Positions 1 through 9,447 of a stretch of 64,000 nucleotides of DNA are shown here, piece after piece (positions within the stretch are counted from its first letter, which is position 1; each line of letters opens with the position of its first letter). The stretch covers positions 62,001-126,000 of the forward strand of contig NZ_JAKZAL010000004.1 in NCBI RefSeq assembly GCF_022538115.1, written 5' to 3'. Source of the DNA: Cognataquiflexum rubidum. Lineage in GTDB: Bacteria; Bacteroidota; Bacteroidia; Cytophagales; Cyclobacteriaceae. A program made the position numbers and the translations under genes. Under the pieces are notes generated by a model that had not been told where the DNA came from, searched no databases, and saw only the letters and a program-made list of their open reading frames with translations.

Positions 1-170
1 GAATGCATAGCAGCCACTGCCCTACCTGTTATTTTTCCTTTATCTTCAGGCTTGATAATGGCACTACCTGACTGATGGGCATAAGGTAAAAGACCAGGCA
101 TATCTGTGGTCTTTTCTTTCATTTTATCCAAATCGATCAGGTTGACATCAATCTTTTTTTTCTTTGACAT
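1..170 (-). CDS. Hypothetical protein, 3' part cut off by the window edge
   Basis: The minus-strand frame starts at an ATG at 168-170 and stays open to the window edge, giving 56 visible residues. It begins MSKKKK and continues with alternating lysine and aspartate (DVNLIDLDKMKEK), then a PYAH motif. There is no signal peptide or membrane segment in the visible part. I do not recognise the family. Its first 23 bases overlap the end of the small membrane protein encoded immediately upstream on the same strand, so the two are probably translated together. The open frame, clean ATG and overlap make it a likely real gene; the function is unknown. Confidence 0.6.
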   Translation of the reverse strand, partial: MSKKKKIDVNLIDLDKMKEKTTDMPGLLPYAHQSGSAIIKPEDKGKITGRAVAAMH

Positions 171-324
171 TTGCATCTAAGGTATCTGAGGGGGCTATTC
201 TTTCTTTTAAATTCCGTTTGGATCCCGGAAAGGTTGTCTTTCTTGACATATCAATTCCTATCCAAAGCATGCACAAAACAAATATGACGGCAAGTATCAA
301 GAATACGAGTTTATTTTTTTTCAT
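148..324 (-). CDS. Small single-pass membrane protein
   Basis: This is a 58-residue protein when started at the ATG at 322-324 (MKKNKLVFLIL). The frame can be extended further upstream, but that extension is low-complexity and unlike a protein N-terminus. Residues 5-22 form one hydrophobic helix, followed by a charged tail (SRKTTFPGSKRNLKERIAPS) that should lie on the other side of the inner membrane. The end overlaps the start of the next minus-strand gene by 23 bases, which suggests a two-gene operon. I do not recognise the family and assign no function. It could be an accessory or anchoring peptide for its neighbour. Confidence 0.55.
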   Translation of the reverse strand: MKKNKLVFLILAVIFVLCMLWIGIDMSRKTTFPGSKRNLKERIAPSDTLDANVKEKKD

Positions 325-507
325 AGCAATAAAAAGTGAAACATGAATAACTTTGAGATGTTTTGAGAAGTTAAAATTAGGAGATAATTTCTTGATATAA
401 AATTTGAAACTATCGCAGAATGAACATCTTATAAATTTTATTGAAAGCGGAGAAATCAGGATTTTAAAAAAAAACAATAAAATCACTTTTATTTATTTTG
501 AAATACA

Positions 508-515
508 TAAATTTG
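508..515 (+). promoter_or_regulatory. Candidate -7 element for the Hpt gene
   Basis: TAAATTTG matches the Bacteroidota sigma-A -7 consensus TAnnTTTG and lies 36 bases before the ATG at 552. No well-placed -33 TTG is visible. It supports starting the Hpt gene at 552 rather than at the TTG at 498, which would lie upstream of the element. Confidence 0.4.
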
Positions 516-551
516 ATTGTTATATACTCCATACAGCTATTCGAATATTTT

Positions 552-884
552 ATGTATCAGCTTATTAGCCCGCAAACAATTTTTCAGTATTTCGGCGATG
601 ACGACAAAGAAATGTTGCAGGAAATGATCCAAATAATCCTGGATTCAAACCTGAAGGATTTAAAAAACATGGATGAATTGTACGCAACTCAAGATTGGGC
701 TCAGATCAAGAGGAGATGCCACAAAGCAAAACCAAGTCTGAGTTATATCGGTGCCATTCAGACCAGAAAAATATTGGAATCCATAGAAGGTGATCTTGAA
801 AATTCCCACCAACACTTCAATGAATTGCTTCATGACATAGGGATTATTGAAAAAGAATTACACACTTTCCTAGATTCATTGTAA
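552..884 (+). CDS. Stand-alone Hpt (histidine phosphotransfer) domain protein
   Basis: A 110-residue protein made almost entirely of an Hpt four-helix domain. The phospho-acceptor motif is at residues 55-67 (RRCHKAKPSLSYIG), with His57 in the position of the conserved HxxKG-type histidine. Such proteins shuttle phosphoryl groups between hybrid histidine kinases and response regulators in the cytoplasm. No kinase or receiver gene is adjacent, so its partners are elsewhere. The start at 552 (MYQLISPQTI) is chosen because the longer TTG-initiated version adds a hydrophobic, non-homologous stretch and a -7 promoter element lies in between. Family identification is good; the pathway is unknown. 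Confidence 0.75.
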   Translation: MYQLISPQTIFQYFGDDDKEMLQEMIQIILDSNLKDLKNMDELYATQDWAQIKRRCHKAKPSLSYIGAIQTRKILESIEGDLENSHQHFNELLHDIGIIEKELHTFLDSL

Positions 885-983
885 TCAAAACCATTTTTTT
901 ACCTCTCCCCATTTTTTTATTTTCAAATCAATACGGTTCTTAGAACTTTATTCCTATAATCAGAATAACAAACCCCTTTCTTT

Positions 984-3359
984 ATGAAGAAAAGCCTATT
1001 TCTGTTCGCTTTTGCCTGTTTATTATTTGGTCAATATTCCCTTGCCCAAAGCGAACTTTCCGTAGAAAAAATCATGAAAGACCCAAAATGGATGGGGACT
1101 TTTCCATCTGATCTTCAATGGGATGACAAAGGCCAATCAATCTATTTTAAATATAATCCGGAACAACACCCTGCAGATTCCCTTTATAAAATTGAACTCT
1201 CGTTAGGATCAATTCCGGTAAAAGTTGGACTTCAGGAACAAAAAAACCTAGTTCCCCGAAATGCCAAAAGCAACCTGGCCAAAACCAAGAAAATCTACGC
1301 AAAGGATGGTGAAATCATACTTTATGACCTTACCACAGGCAGTAAAACCTCATTGATCAAATTAGGTGACAGAATTTCTAATCCAACTTTCTTGGCAAAT
1401 GAAAACAGGATTGCCTTTGAATCATCCGGCAATCTTTTTGTCTTAGATATCCCAAGCGGCAAACTTCAACGAATGACCCGTATCCAAAGCGGAAGCAGGC
1501 CAAAGGACAAAGAAGAAAAGCAGGCAGATAGAGAAAAATGGCTTCAGGAAGACAACCTGAACCTTCTAAAGGTGGTGAATGAGAGAAAAGAAAAAGAAGA
1601 AAAGTCTAAAAATTATTACGAGTCTATTGCTGAAAAAGAACCTTTCACCTTTTATTCGGAAGGCAAGCAGGTCATCAATATCCAACTTTCGCCTGATGAA
1701 AAGTACGCCACACTCCTACTGCTTGGCCGCGCTGAAAACAAAAGGACTGAAGTGCCGGATTATACCGATGCTTCAGGATACACGACCAACCTGAATACGA
1801 GGTCCAAAGTGGGAGATAATCCACAAACCATAGAGCTTGCAGTCTACAGTTTTGCAAAAGACACTGTGGTCTATGTGGCTACCGACAGTCTTCCCGGGAT
1901 CAAAGATCTTCCTGACTATGTCAAAGATTATCCTGAAAAAACATGGGAAGAAAAATTAAGGAAAGTGACTATCGCATCTCCTGTATTTTCAAATGACGGA
2001 AAGAATGCCATTGTCAATATCCGTTCAAACGACAACAAAGACAGGTGGATTACCCTTCTTGACCTTGAGTCAGCAAACTTGAAATCTGTTGACAGACAAC
2101 GCGATGAAGCCTGGATCGCAGGTCCGGGGATCGGATGGGGTTTTGGAGGAGGAACTTTGGGTTGGTTACCTGATAACAGGCACATATACTTCCAATCTGA
2201 GGAAAGTGGCTATTCCCATCTTTACCTATTGGATGTAACCACAGGAAACAAAAAAGCATTGACTTCAGGAAAATTTGAGGTCTTTGATCCCTTCATTTCC
2301 AAAAACGGAAAGTTTTGGTACCTCACCACTTCTGAAGTCCACCCGGGAGAAAGACATTTTTACATGATGCCACTCTTGGGGGGCAAAATGGAAAAGCTGA
2401 CCACACTCACCGGAAACAATGAAGTATCCCTTTCTCCGGATGAGAAAAACATGGCAATCCTCTACTCCTACAGCAATCAGCCGACAGAATTATTTATCCA
2501 ACCCAACACACCCAAATCCCAACCAAGGCAATTGACTTTCGGTCAAAGTGAGGAATTTAAATCCTACTCTTGGCGTGATCCCCAATTGGTAACCTTCAAA
2601 GCAGCTGATGGCCAAATGGTTCCTGCAAGATTATATGTGCCTGAGGCCATCAAAAGCAATGGAGCTGCGGTGATTTTTGTCCATGGGGCGGGTTATCTGC
2701 AAAATGCCCATAAATGGTGGTCAACCTATTTTAGAGAATACATGTTCCATAATCTTTTGACGGATTTGGGTTACACGGTGTTGGATATTGATTACAGGGG
2801 AAGTGCAGGATACGGCAGAGACTGGAGAACAGGCATTTACCGTCACATGGGCGGAAAAGACCTTTCAGACCAAGTTGATGGAGCCAAATTTCTGATGGAA
2901 AACCATGGTGTCAAACCTGGAAAAATCGGGATTTATGGGGGAAGTTACGGTGGATTCATCACCCTGATGGCGTTGTTCAATGAATCCGAAACTTTTTCCT
3001 CAGGCGCTGCTTTGAGGTCCGTGACCGATTGGGCGCACTATAACCATGGCTATACGGCCAATATCCTGAATGAACCTTTCAATGACCCTATTTCTTACAA
3101 GAGGTCCTCTCCTATTTATTTTGCTGAAGGACTGAAAGGGAATTTATTGATAGCGCATGGCATGATCGATGTCAATGTACATTTTCAGGACGTGGTCAGG
3201 CTGGCGCAGCGTCTGATCGAATTGGGCAAAGACAATTGGGAAATGGCTGTTTATCCTGTGGAAGACCACGGCTTCGTGGAACCTAGCAGTTGGACGGATG
3301 AGTACAAAAGGGTTTTAAAACTGTTCAATGAAACACTGATTGACCAAGATGAGAAATAA
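984..3359 (+). CDS. S9 family prolyl oligopeptidase / dipeptidyl peptidase
   Basis: A 791-residue exported serine peptidase. Residues 1-22 form a signal peptide ending in LAQ. A beta-propeller with WD40/PD40-like strands occupies roughly residues 30-520, and the alpha/beta-hydrolase peptidase S9 domain occupies about 540-791. The catalytic triad is visible: Ser654 in GGSYGGF, Asp729 in HGMIDVN and His762 in EDHGF. Family members cleave di- or oligopeptides in the periplasm. The 3' end overlaps the gamma-glutamyltransferase gene by 11 bases, so the two are likely co-translated and may act in sequence on peptides or glutathione-like compounds. The exact specificity (DPP4-like or acylaminoacyl-peptidase-like) cannot be read from the sequence. 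Confidence 0.9.
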   Translation: MKKSLFLFAFACLLFGQYSLAQSELSVEKIMKDPKWMGTFPSDLQWDDKGQSIYFKYNPEQHPADSLYKIELSLGSIPVKVGLQEQKNLVPRNAKSNLAKTKKIYAKDGEIILYDLTTGSKTSLIKLGDRISNPTFLANENRIAFESSGNLFVLDIPSGKLQRMTRIQSGSRPKDKEEKQADREKWLQEDNLNLLKVVNERKEKEEKSKNYYESIAEKEPFTFYSEGKQVINIQLSPDEKYATLLLLGRAENKRTEVPDYTDASGYTTNLNTRSKVGDNPQTIELAVYSFAKDTVVYVATDSLPGIKDLPDYVKDYPEKTWEEKLRKVTIASPVFSNDGKNAIVNIRSNDNKDRWITLLDLESANLKSVDRQRDEAWIAGPGIGWGFGGGTLGWLPDNRHIYFQSEESGYSHLYLLDVTTGNKKALTSGKFEVFDPFISKNGKFWYLTTSEVHPGERHFYMMPLLGGKMEKLTTLTGNNEVSLSPDEKNMAILYSYSNQPTELFIQPNTPKSQPRQLTFGQSEEFKSYSWRDPQLVTFKAADGQMVPARLYVPEAIKSNGAAVIFVHGAGYLQNAHKWWSTYFREYMFHNLLTDLGYTVLDIDYRGSAGYGRDWRTGIYRHMGGKDLSDQVDGAKFLMENHGVKPGKIGIYGGSYGGFITLMALFNESETFSSGAALRSVTDWAHYNHGYTANILNEPFNDPISYKRSSPIYFAEGLKGNLLIAHGMIDVNVHFQDVVRLAQRLIELGKDNWEMAVYPVEDHGFVEPSSWTDEYKRVLKLFNETLIDQDEK

Positions 3360-5055
3360 AAAATATACCCTTCTTTTAGCAACCCTTGCATTTTTGTTTG
3401 TTTTTTCCTGTAAGGAAAATGACTCTGTTTCTTTAGAAAACCGCGGGCTGATTGCCGAAAAGGCCATGGTTGTCACCGCTAGAGAAGAATCTTCCAAGAT
3501 TGGACTGATGATCATGGAAAAAGGCGGGAATGCTTTTGATGCCATGATTGCTACGGAGCTTGCATTGGCCGTGGCTTATCCTTTTGCAGGAAATCTGGGA
3601 GGCGGTGGATTTATGGTTTTCAGGTTGGAAAACGGTGAAACAGGTTCTTTGGATTATCGGGAAAAAGCACCTTTAGCTGCTACAAGGGATATGTATTTGG
3701 ATGAAAATGGAGAAGTTATCCCTGAATTGAGTACCATGGGAGCTTTGGCTGTGGGCGTTCCCGGAACGGTGGCAGGAATGTTTGAAGTTCACCGAAGATT
3801 TGGAACTCTTCCGATGGAAGAAATCCTTGCCCCAGTGATTGAATTGGCAGAAAAGGGTGTTGTCGTGACCTCAAACCAAGAAAAAAGGCTTGCGGGAAAC
3901 CGGGACAATTTTATCAAAGTCAATGGAGAAAATACGTTTTTTGCAAGGGAGTTTAAAACCAATGACACGATCAAATACCCGATTCTTGCCGAAACCTTGA
4001 AAAGAATAGCCAAGAATGGCAAAGATGAATTTTACCTTGGGGAGACTGCCCAAAAGTTGGTGGATTTTATCCAATCAAAAGGAGGAATCATCACCATGGA
4101 GGATTTGGCAGGCTATGAAGCCAAATGGCGTGATCCTATTTCCTTTGACTACAAAGACATCAGGATCATTTCGATGGCACCACCTAGCAGTGGTGGGGTA
4201 ACATTGGCACAAATTCTGGGAATGCTGGAAGGGTTTGACCTAAAGTCAATGGGACACAATTCTGCCCAATACATCCAAACTTTGACGGAAGCAGAAAGAC
4301 GGGCCTATGCAGACAGAAACTTCTATTTGGGTGACCCTGATTTTGTGGCAGTGCCCGTTGGTGAAATGATTGACAAGGGGTATCTTAAAAATAGGATTTC
4401 AGATTTTAATCCGGGAAGAGCCACACTTTCAAGCGCAGTATCTCAAGGAGTGATCCAATATGTAGAATCTGATGAAACCACGCACTATTCCATTGTCGAT
4501 CCCTTTGGCAATTCGGTGGCGATAACGACTACTTTAAATGGAGCCTATGGATCCAAATTGTACAGTGATGAACTTGGATTTTTTCTGAACAACGAAATGG
4601 ATGACTTCAGTGCCAAAGCAGGAGTTCCCAATATGTTTGGACTTGTCGGGGCTGAAGCCAACAGCATTGCTCCCGGTAAAAGGATGCTCAGTTCTATGAC
4701 CCCCACTATTGTCGAAAAAGATGGACAGCTTCTCATGGTGGTGGGAACACCGGGAGGTTCGACCATCATTACCTCGGTTTTGCAGACCATTCTGAATGTA
4801 GTGGAATTTGACATGACCATGCAGCAGGCGGTTGATGCACCCCGTTTTCACCACCAATGGCTTCCCGATCTCATCAATTTCGAACCCGAGGGATTTCCAA
4901 AAACCATACTGGATGAGTTAAAATCAAAAGGATACCTTATCAATGAAGGAAACACACCGATTATTGGCAAAGTAGACGCCATCCTCAAACTTCCAAACGG
5001 AAAATTTGAAGGTGGAGCGGATAAAAGGGGCGACGACAAAGCTGTGGGATTTTGA
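3349..5055 (+). CDS. ggt: Gamma-glutamyltransferase, lipoprotein type
   Basis: A 568-residue Ntn-hydrolase. The N-terminus is a lipoprotein signal with lipobox cysteine at residue 21 (FVFSC), so it is probably anchored in the periplasm. The autoprocessing and catalytic threonine is the first Thr of ETTHYSIVD (Thr377), followed by DPFGNSVAITTTLN as in classical GGT small subunits. The GTPGGS and GGADKRGDD motifs near the C-terminus are also typical. It removes or transfers the gamma-glutamyl group of glutathione and related peptides. The ATG at 3349 is preferred over a TTG at 3340; it overlaps the S9 peptidase stop. A second, more divergent GGT-fold gene lies at 12376. Confidence 0.93.
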   Translation: MRNKKYTLLLATLAFLFVFSCKENDSVSLENRGLIAEKAMVVTAREESSKIGLMIMEKGGNAFDAMIATELALAVAYPFAGNLGGGGFMVFRLENGETGSLDYREKAPLAATRDMYLDENGEVIPELSTMGALAVGVPGTVAGMFEVHRRFGTLPMEEILAPVIELAEKGVVVTSNQEKRLAGNRDNFIKVNGENTFFAREFKTNDTIKYPILAETLKRIAKNGKDEFYLGETAQKLVDFIQSKGGIITMEDLAGYEAKWRDPISFDYKDIRIISMAPPSSGGVTLAQILGMLEGFDLKSMGHNSAQYIQTLTEAERRAYADRNFYLGDPDFVAVPVGEMIDKGYLKNRISDFNPGRATLSSAVSQGVIQYVESDETTHYSIVDPFGNSVAITTTLNGAYGSKLYSDELGFFLNNEMDDFSAKAGVPNMFGLVGAEANSIAPGKRMLSSMTPTIVEKDGQLLMVVGTPGGSTIITSVLQTILNVVEFDMTMQQAVDAPRFHHQWLPDLINFEPEGFPKTILDELKSKGYLINEGNTPIIGKVDAILKLPNGKFEGGADKRGDDKAVGF

Positions 5056-5147
5056 ACTCCTTTTTTTGATGTTTTAAATGTCCGAACGCATGGATGGCCG
5101 AAGATAGAATTTCCGTTTTAACGCTATTTCATGAGTACGATTTCATT

Positions 5148-5239
5148 TACATCCCTGCCCGACGACAGGCGGAGGTCTTCTGTCTTCCGTCCCGACTGAA
5201 TAAGAATATATGGTTACGGGCAAAGAAGCGTATATCCAT
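5148..5239 (-). repeat. Dispersed TIR-type repeat, copy F2a
   Basis: Read on the minus strand, this segment begins with TGGATATACGCTTCTTTGCC, seven bases past the stop codon of the gene ending at 5246, and continues through GACGGAAGACAGAAGAC and GTCGTCGGGCAGGG. The latter part matches 20549-20595 nearly base for base, and the first part matches 18190-18215 and the inverse of 36572-36602. It carries no ORF. I interpret it as one copy of a small non-coding mobile-like repeat family. Confidence 0.75.
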
Positions 5240-5245
5240 CGGAAA

Positions 5246-6631
5246 TTAATTACCCCTGTACTTTTCTAGGTATTCTCTAAACCGGTTCATCACCCATAGA
5301 TGGATTTTAGCTTGGGTATTGAGATAGACAAACCAAGGAAGTCTGGGTACAAATTCATGTATGGCCGTGATCATGTATTTTCCGCCGAGTACTTCCCTGA
5401 ATTCCAGCCATCCATAGTCAAATCTTTTGACTAGCCATCCTCCTGTGATGTAAAACAGTTGTCTCTTGATGTCACTCCTATCAGGAATAAGGGTCAGCTG
5501 CAACATTGGTTTGGAGCCGTTCAACAGGTAAAAACCGATGTCTCCCCTATTGTTTTCTTTTGCATTGATCAAAAACCTAAAAAAAGTCGGTAACCAACGT
5601 TTATACCTATTGGCTACCCACAAGGCACTTTTATGTCTTGTATTGGGCATCCTTTGGATACTTCTGACAGTGTTTTTTACCTCCCGGTCATTTTTGAATT
5701 TTGGAAGTGCAGGAAGTTTATTCTTTGGATCAAGCGCTTCTTTGACGCTTTCCTCATAAGTCAGATAATCGATTTCTTTTTCCTTGAATTTCAGTTCTTC
5801 CGAAACAGTCAAGGTATGTTTCAGACTTTCGACCAAAGGGGAAACCAATTTCGCCGGAGTTTCTCCAAAATAGGAAACCCAAAGTTTTGAAAAACCCACG
5901 GAAAAAACGGGCACTGTGAAAATAAACCTTTTCTTTCCCATTACCCTTGCGGTCTCTTCCAGCATTCCTTTGTAGGATAAAATTTCAGGGCTTCCGATTT
6001 CAATGGCTTTTCCAAATACATTTTCATTTCCAATGCAGGAATCCATGATCGTCAATGTATCCCGGAGAGAAATGGATTGCGTTTGGGAAGTGGTCCATTT
6101 GGGACACATCAGAATGGGAAGTTTTCTGACCAGATTTCTAACCATTTCAAAAGAAGACCCTCCCGGGCCAACTATGACTCCGGCCCTAAGTGCAGTGACA
6201 GGTACTCCCCTTTCTCCCAAGGTTTTTTCAACCTCAAGCCTGCTTCTGAGGTGGATAGACATCTTTTCTTCTTCGACTTCTTTGGGAAGAATTCCTCCCA
6301 GATAAAGGATCTGCTTGATATTATTTGCCTCAGCTGCCCGCGAAAAATTATCCGCCAACAAAAGGTCTGTATCTTCAAAGGTTCCCTGATCTAACCGAGT
6401 CAAAGCACTCATCGAATGGATCAGGTAGATGGCATAATCTACCCCATGCAACGCTTCAATGGTAGAAGTGATGGAAAACAGTTCCACTTTTCGCCATTCC
6501 ACCTCAGGATCAGGATTTTGGATGGCCTCCCGCCTACTCAGTGCGACGATGTTGTATTTTCCTTTGTACTTGTTGATAAACCATCTTCCGATATATCCTC
6601 CTGCTCCTGCAATTGCTATGGTCTTTTTCAA
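5246..6631 (-). CDS. NAD(P)-binding Rossmann protein with C-terminal DUF2867-like domain
   Basis: A 461-residue cytoplasmic protein. Residues 2-20 hold the nucleotide-binding motif GAGGYIG, and the first ~290 residues form an extended-SDR/NmrA-like domain. The remainder resembles the DUF2867/SRPBCC-like C-terminal domain seen in YbjT-type proteins. The substrate is not known. The start is a TTG at 6629-6631, two bases after the upstream stop; no ATG precedes the Rossmann motif, so a TTG start with translational coupling is the best reading. It follows the FAD-dependent oxidoreductase in the same operon, which suggests a joint redox or isoprenoid/pigment-related task, but this is inference. 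Confidence 0.8.
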   Translation of the reverse strand: MKKTIAIAGAGGYIGRWFINKYKGKYNIVALSRREAIQNPDPEVEWRKVELFSITSTIEALHGVDYAIYLIHSMSALTRLDQGTFEDTDLLLADNFSRAAEANNIKQILYLGGILPKEVEEEKMSIHLRSRLEVEKTLGERGVPVTALRAGVIVGPGGSSFEMVRNLVRKLPILMCPKWTTSQTQSISLRDTLTIMDSCIGNENVFGKAIEIGSPEILSYKGMLEETARVMGKKRFIFTVPVFSVGFSKLWVSYFGETPAKLVSPLVESLKHTLTVSEELKFKEKEIDYLTYEESVKEALDPKNKLPALPKFKNDREVKNTVRSIQRMPNTRHKSALWVANRYKRWLPTFFRFLINAKENNRGDIGFYLLNGSKPMLQLTLIPDRSDIKRQLFYITGGWLVKRFDYGWLEFREVLGGKYMITAIHEFVPRLPWFVYLNTQAKIHLWVMNRFREYLEKYRGN

Positions 6632-6632
6632 T

Positions 6633-7883
6633 TTAGTGGGTGGGTTGAAGGCTTAACATAACCGCTTCCGCAGCCTTTCTCCCGGCTGTCATGGCTGCGT
6701 TGATAGATCCATTGAGGAGATAATCTCCCGCAAGGTAAACGTGGTCCTGAATCTTTGTATTGGTGGGCGAAATCGTGTATTGCATGTCATCGACCTGTGG
6801 AAGGGCATCGAGAATCTCATATGTTTTGATATGTTCAAAATAGGAAGCCTTGATGCCGGTAAGTGCCTCGAGTTCCAATGCCACCATCTTGATCAAAAGG
6901 TCATCCGCTTTGGAATCCTGCGTCACCGTGACCGAAAGCAGTGCTTTGCCTGTACTGCTGTAGGACTTGGAAACATCGGTCATGAAAACAAAATTGTTGA
7001 TCAGGTAATTGGTATCAGGTACCAAGCCAATCATAGGCTTTGCAATAAAGGATTTCTCAAGGGAAAAATAGAGGTTGATCACCTTTCTATATTCCTTGAC
7101 CTGACCTTCCATCTGTGGCAGCACTTTGTCAGGACGTGAGGCGATGATGACTTTGTCTGCCTGTAGTTTCCTTCCATCCTCTAGAAGGATGGTGTTTCCT
7201 TCGACTCTTTCGACAGGAGAATTGAAATGGAAAACAGTCTTTTGGAGCTTGCTTTTCAACTGGTTCGGAATTTCTTGCATTCCTTTTTCAGGTATGGCAG
7301 CATAGCCGATTGAAAACATCTTGAAGACAAAATTGAACATCCTTGAGGAAGTCTGCAGGCCATTTTCCAAGAATATCCCTTTGAAAAAAGGTTTAAAGAA
7401 ATTGTCAAGGATGGTTTCAGAAAAGCCATAATTCCTCAAGAAATCAATGGTAGGAATGGATGGTTCGGCAAAAATCTCCTCTTCGCTTTTCTTTTTCAGG
7501 ACATTGGTAAGACTCAATATTTTAAACTTGTCTTTGAAAGTTCCCACTTTCGAAAATGCCATCCCAAATAGCCTCATGGGATTTCTCAAAGGATCATGGA
7601 TTGCAAAAAAGTCACCCGGTTTGAATACCATTGCTCCCGGATCAAACCTCCTGAGGTTCAACTTTTCATAATCAAGGTATCTTTTGGCTTCCGGATAAGC
7701 TGTCAACATAACCTGAAATCCCCTATCCAAGCGAAATCCTTTTTCAATGTCTGTACGGACCCGCCCTCCAACTCCGTCTGAAGCTTCCAGAATTTCGGGA
7801 CTATATCCCGCCCTTTCAAGTTCGTATGCTGCTATCAGGCCGGAAATCCCGGCTCCGATTATATAAATTTTTTGATGATCCAT
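6633..7883 (-). CDS. FAD-dependent amine oxidase / phytoene-desaturase-like oxidoreductase
   Basis: A 416-residue flavoprotein. The FAD dinucleotide-binding motif GAGISGLIAAYELERAG is at residues 11-27, followed by the GG-doublet GVGGRV near residue 41. A C-terminal FAD motif (HVYLAGDYLLNGSINAAMTAG) closes the fold. The family includes monoamine oxidases, protoporphyrinogen oxidases and carotenoid desaturases. The length and short linker suggest the uncharacterised NAD(P)/FAD-dependent oxidoreductase group common in Bacteroidota. It is the first gene of a two-gene operon with the NAD(P)-binding protein downstream. No carotenoid genes such as crtB or crtY are nearby, so a pigment role is unproven. 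Confidence 0.83.
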   Translation of the reverse strand: MDHQKIYIIGAGISGLIAAYELERAGYSPEILEASDGVGGRVRTDIEKGFRLDRGFQVMLTAYPEAKRYLDYEKLNLRRFDPGAMVFKPGDFFAIHDPLRNPMRLFGMAFSKVGTFKDKFKILSLTNVLKKKSEEEIFAEPSIPTIDFLRNYGFSETILDNFFKPFFKGIFLENGLQTSSRMFNFVFKMFSIGYAAIPEKGMQEIPNQLKSKLQKTVFHFNSPVERVEGNTILLEDGRKLQADKVIIASRPDKVLPQMEGQVKEYRKVINLYFSLEKSFIAKPMIGLVPDTNYLINNFVFMTDVSKSYSSTGKALLSVTVTQDSKADDLLIKMVALELEALTGIKASYFEHIKTYEILDALPQVDDMQYTISPTNTKIQDHVYLAGDYLLNGSINAAMTAGRKAAEAVMLSLQPTH

Positions 7884-8036
7884 TTAAGACAATTTTAAGT
7901 AAGACAAATATCTGTCACAATTGTTTTACGCTACAATTTAACGCATTATTACCAACCTTTTAAATGTTAAAAGGGCTAATCCTGTAATTTGATTTCCATG
8001 AACACGCATTTGCCGATACATTCGAAAAAAAATATT

Positions 8037-9263
8037 ATGAGAAAGATATACAAGGCATGCTTTGCCCTGACCGTTTTTTTGATCCCTTTTACCTCCTTTG
8101 GACAGAAAGCTTACTTCCCTTCCCTTGGGGACTGGCAACAGAAAAAGCCGGCAGAAATGAAGGTGGATGCCGCAAAAATTCAGCAAGCGATTGATTTTGC
8201 CATTGCTACTGAAAGCGAAGCTGACCCCAATCTGAAAATGGCCCACTATCAAAGTGCCTTTGGGAGAGAGCCTTTTGGATTTCCTGTTGGGCCAATGAAA
8301 GAAAGAGGATCGGCAAACGGCCTGATCATTTACAAAGGTTATATCATTGGGCAATGGGGTGATCCTGAAAGGGTTGACCTGACCTTCAGTGTGGCAAAAA
8401 GTATCCTGTCATCTACTGTTGGTATGGCAGTGGATAGAGGTCTGATCAAAAGTGAAAAGGACCTTGTTTATCCATATGTAGGACCAATCATTCCCTACGA
8501 GCCCTACAAAAGCCAAATGAACAAAGCAGATCACCTGGAGGATGAGGATGTTTTTGACCTTTTTGAAGGTCCCCATAACCGCAAGATTACATGGGAGCAT
8601 TTGCTGCGTCAGACCTCAGATTGGGAAGGAACACTTTGGGGCAAACCCGATTGGGCGGACCGTCCTCAGGGCAATTCATCAGAATGGCTGAACAGGCCAA
8701 GAAAAGAACCGGGGACAGTTTACAAATACAATGACACCAGAGTCAATGTCCTTGCCTTGGCTATTTTGAATGTGTGGAGAAAGCCACTTCCCGTGGTATT
8801 GAAGGAAAACCTGATGGACAAAATCGGGGCAAGTCCAACCTGGAGATGGACTGGTTATGAAAACTCCTTTATCATCCTTGATGGGCAGATCATGCAGTCT
8901 GTCAGCGGCGGGTCGCATTGGGGCGGGGGCATGTTTATCAATGCCTATGACCAGGCAAGGTTTGGTTACCTGACTTTAAGAAAGGGAAACTGGAACGGCG
9001 TTCAGGTGATTTCGGAGGATTGGATCAGAAAGTCCAGAACGCCGACTTCTGTTCAGCCCAATTATGGTTTCATGAATTATTTCCTGAATACAGACCGAAA
9101 AGAAATTCCCGCAGCCCCTGAATCAGCTTTTTTCCATCGAGGTGCAGGTACCAACATGGTCTATGTGGATGAAGAAAACGACTTGGTGATCGTGGCGAGA
9201 TGGATCAAGGACAAAGAAAAAGCAGAATTGGTAAGGATGGTTTTGGAAAGTCTGCCGAAGTAA
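8037..9263 (+). CDS. Exported serine hydrolase of the beta-lactamase/penicillin-binding fold
   Basis: A 408-residue protein with an N-terminal signal peptide (to about residue 23, SFGQ). The class C beta-lactamase-related catalytic motifs can be seen: SxxK as SVAK in DLTFSVAKSIL, YxN as YND in YKYNDTRVN, and a C-terminal HRG in FFHRGAG at the usual KTG/HxG position. The family covers esterases, peptidases and beta-lactamases acting in the periplasm; the substrate cannot be told. The start at 8037 is chosen because the upstream alternative at 7989 adds 16 residues before the signal peptide. It is monocistronic and is followed by a clear terminator at 9286. Confidence 0.85.
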   Translation: MRKIYKACFALTVFLIPFTSFGQKAYFPSLGDWQQKKPAEMKVDAAKIQQAIDFAIATESEADPNLKMAHYQSAFGREPFGFPVGPMKERGSANGLIIYKGYIIGQWGDPERVDLTFSVAKSILSSTVGMAVDRGLIKSEKDLVYPYVGPIIPYEPYKSQMNKADHLEDEDVFDLFEGPHNRKITWEHLLRQTSDWEGTLWGKPDWADRPQGNSSEWLNRPRKEPGTVYKYNDTRVNVLALAILNVWRKPLPVVLKENLMDKIGASPTWRWTGYENSFIILDGQIMQSVSGGSHWGGGMFINAYDQARFGYLTLRKGNWNGVQVISEDWIRKSRTPTSVQPNYGFMNYFLNTDRKEIPAAPESAFFHRGAGTNMVYVDEENDLVIVARWIKDKEKAELVRMVLESLPK

Positions 9264-9285
9264 AAGCCCTGCTAAAGTTCCAAAC

Positions 9286-9317
9286 AAAAAAACGTCAGTA
9301 GAAGCTGACGTTTTTTC
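9286..9317 (+). terminator. Rho-independent terminator after the serine hydrolase
   Basis: The stem ACGTCAG / CTGACGT (9292-9298 and 9305-9311) with a six-base loop is followed by six T and preceded by seven A, so it may work on both strands. Confidence 0.85.
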
Positions 9318-9447
9318 TTTATTGTATAGTTCTTCAAATTGAAATATTGAAATTTCAAGTCTGCAACTTTCAACTTCCTTACTTCGGACTTCCATCCCAA
9401 ATAAAGTGGAATAACGGGAATCCAACAAAGAAGCTGATTTAAATGGA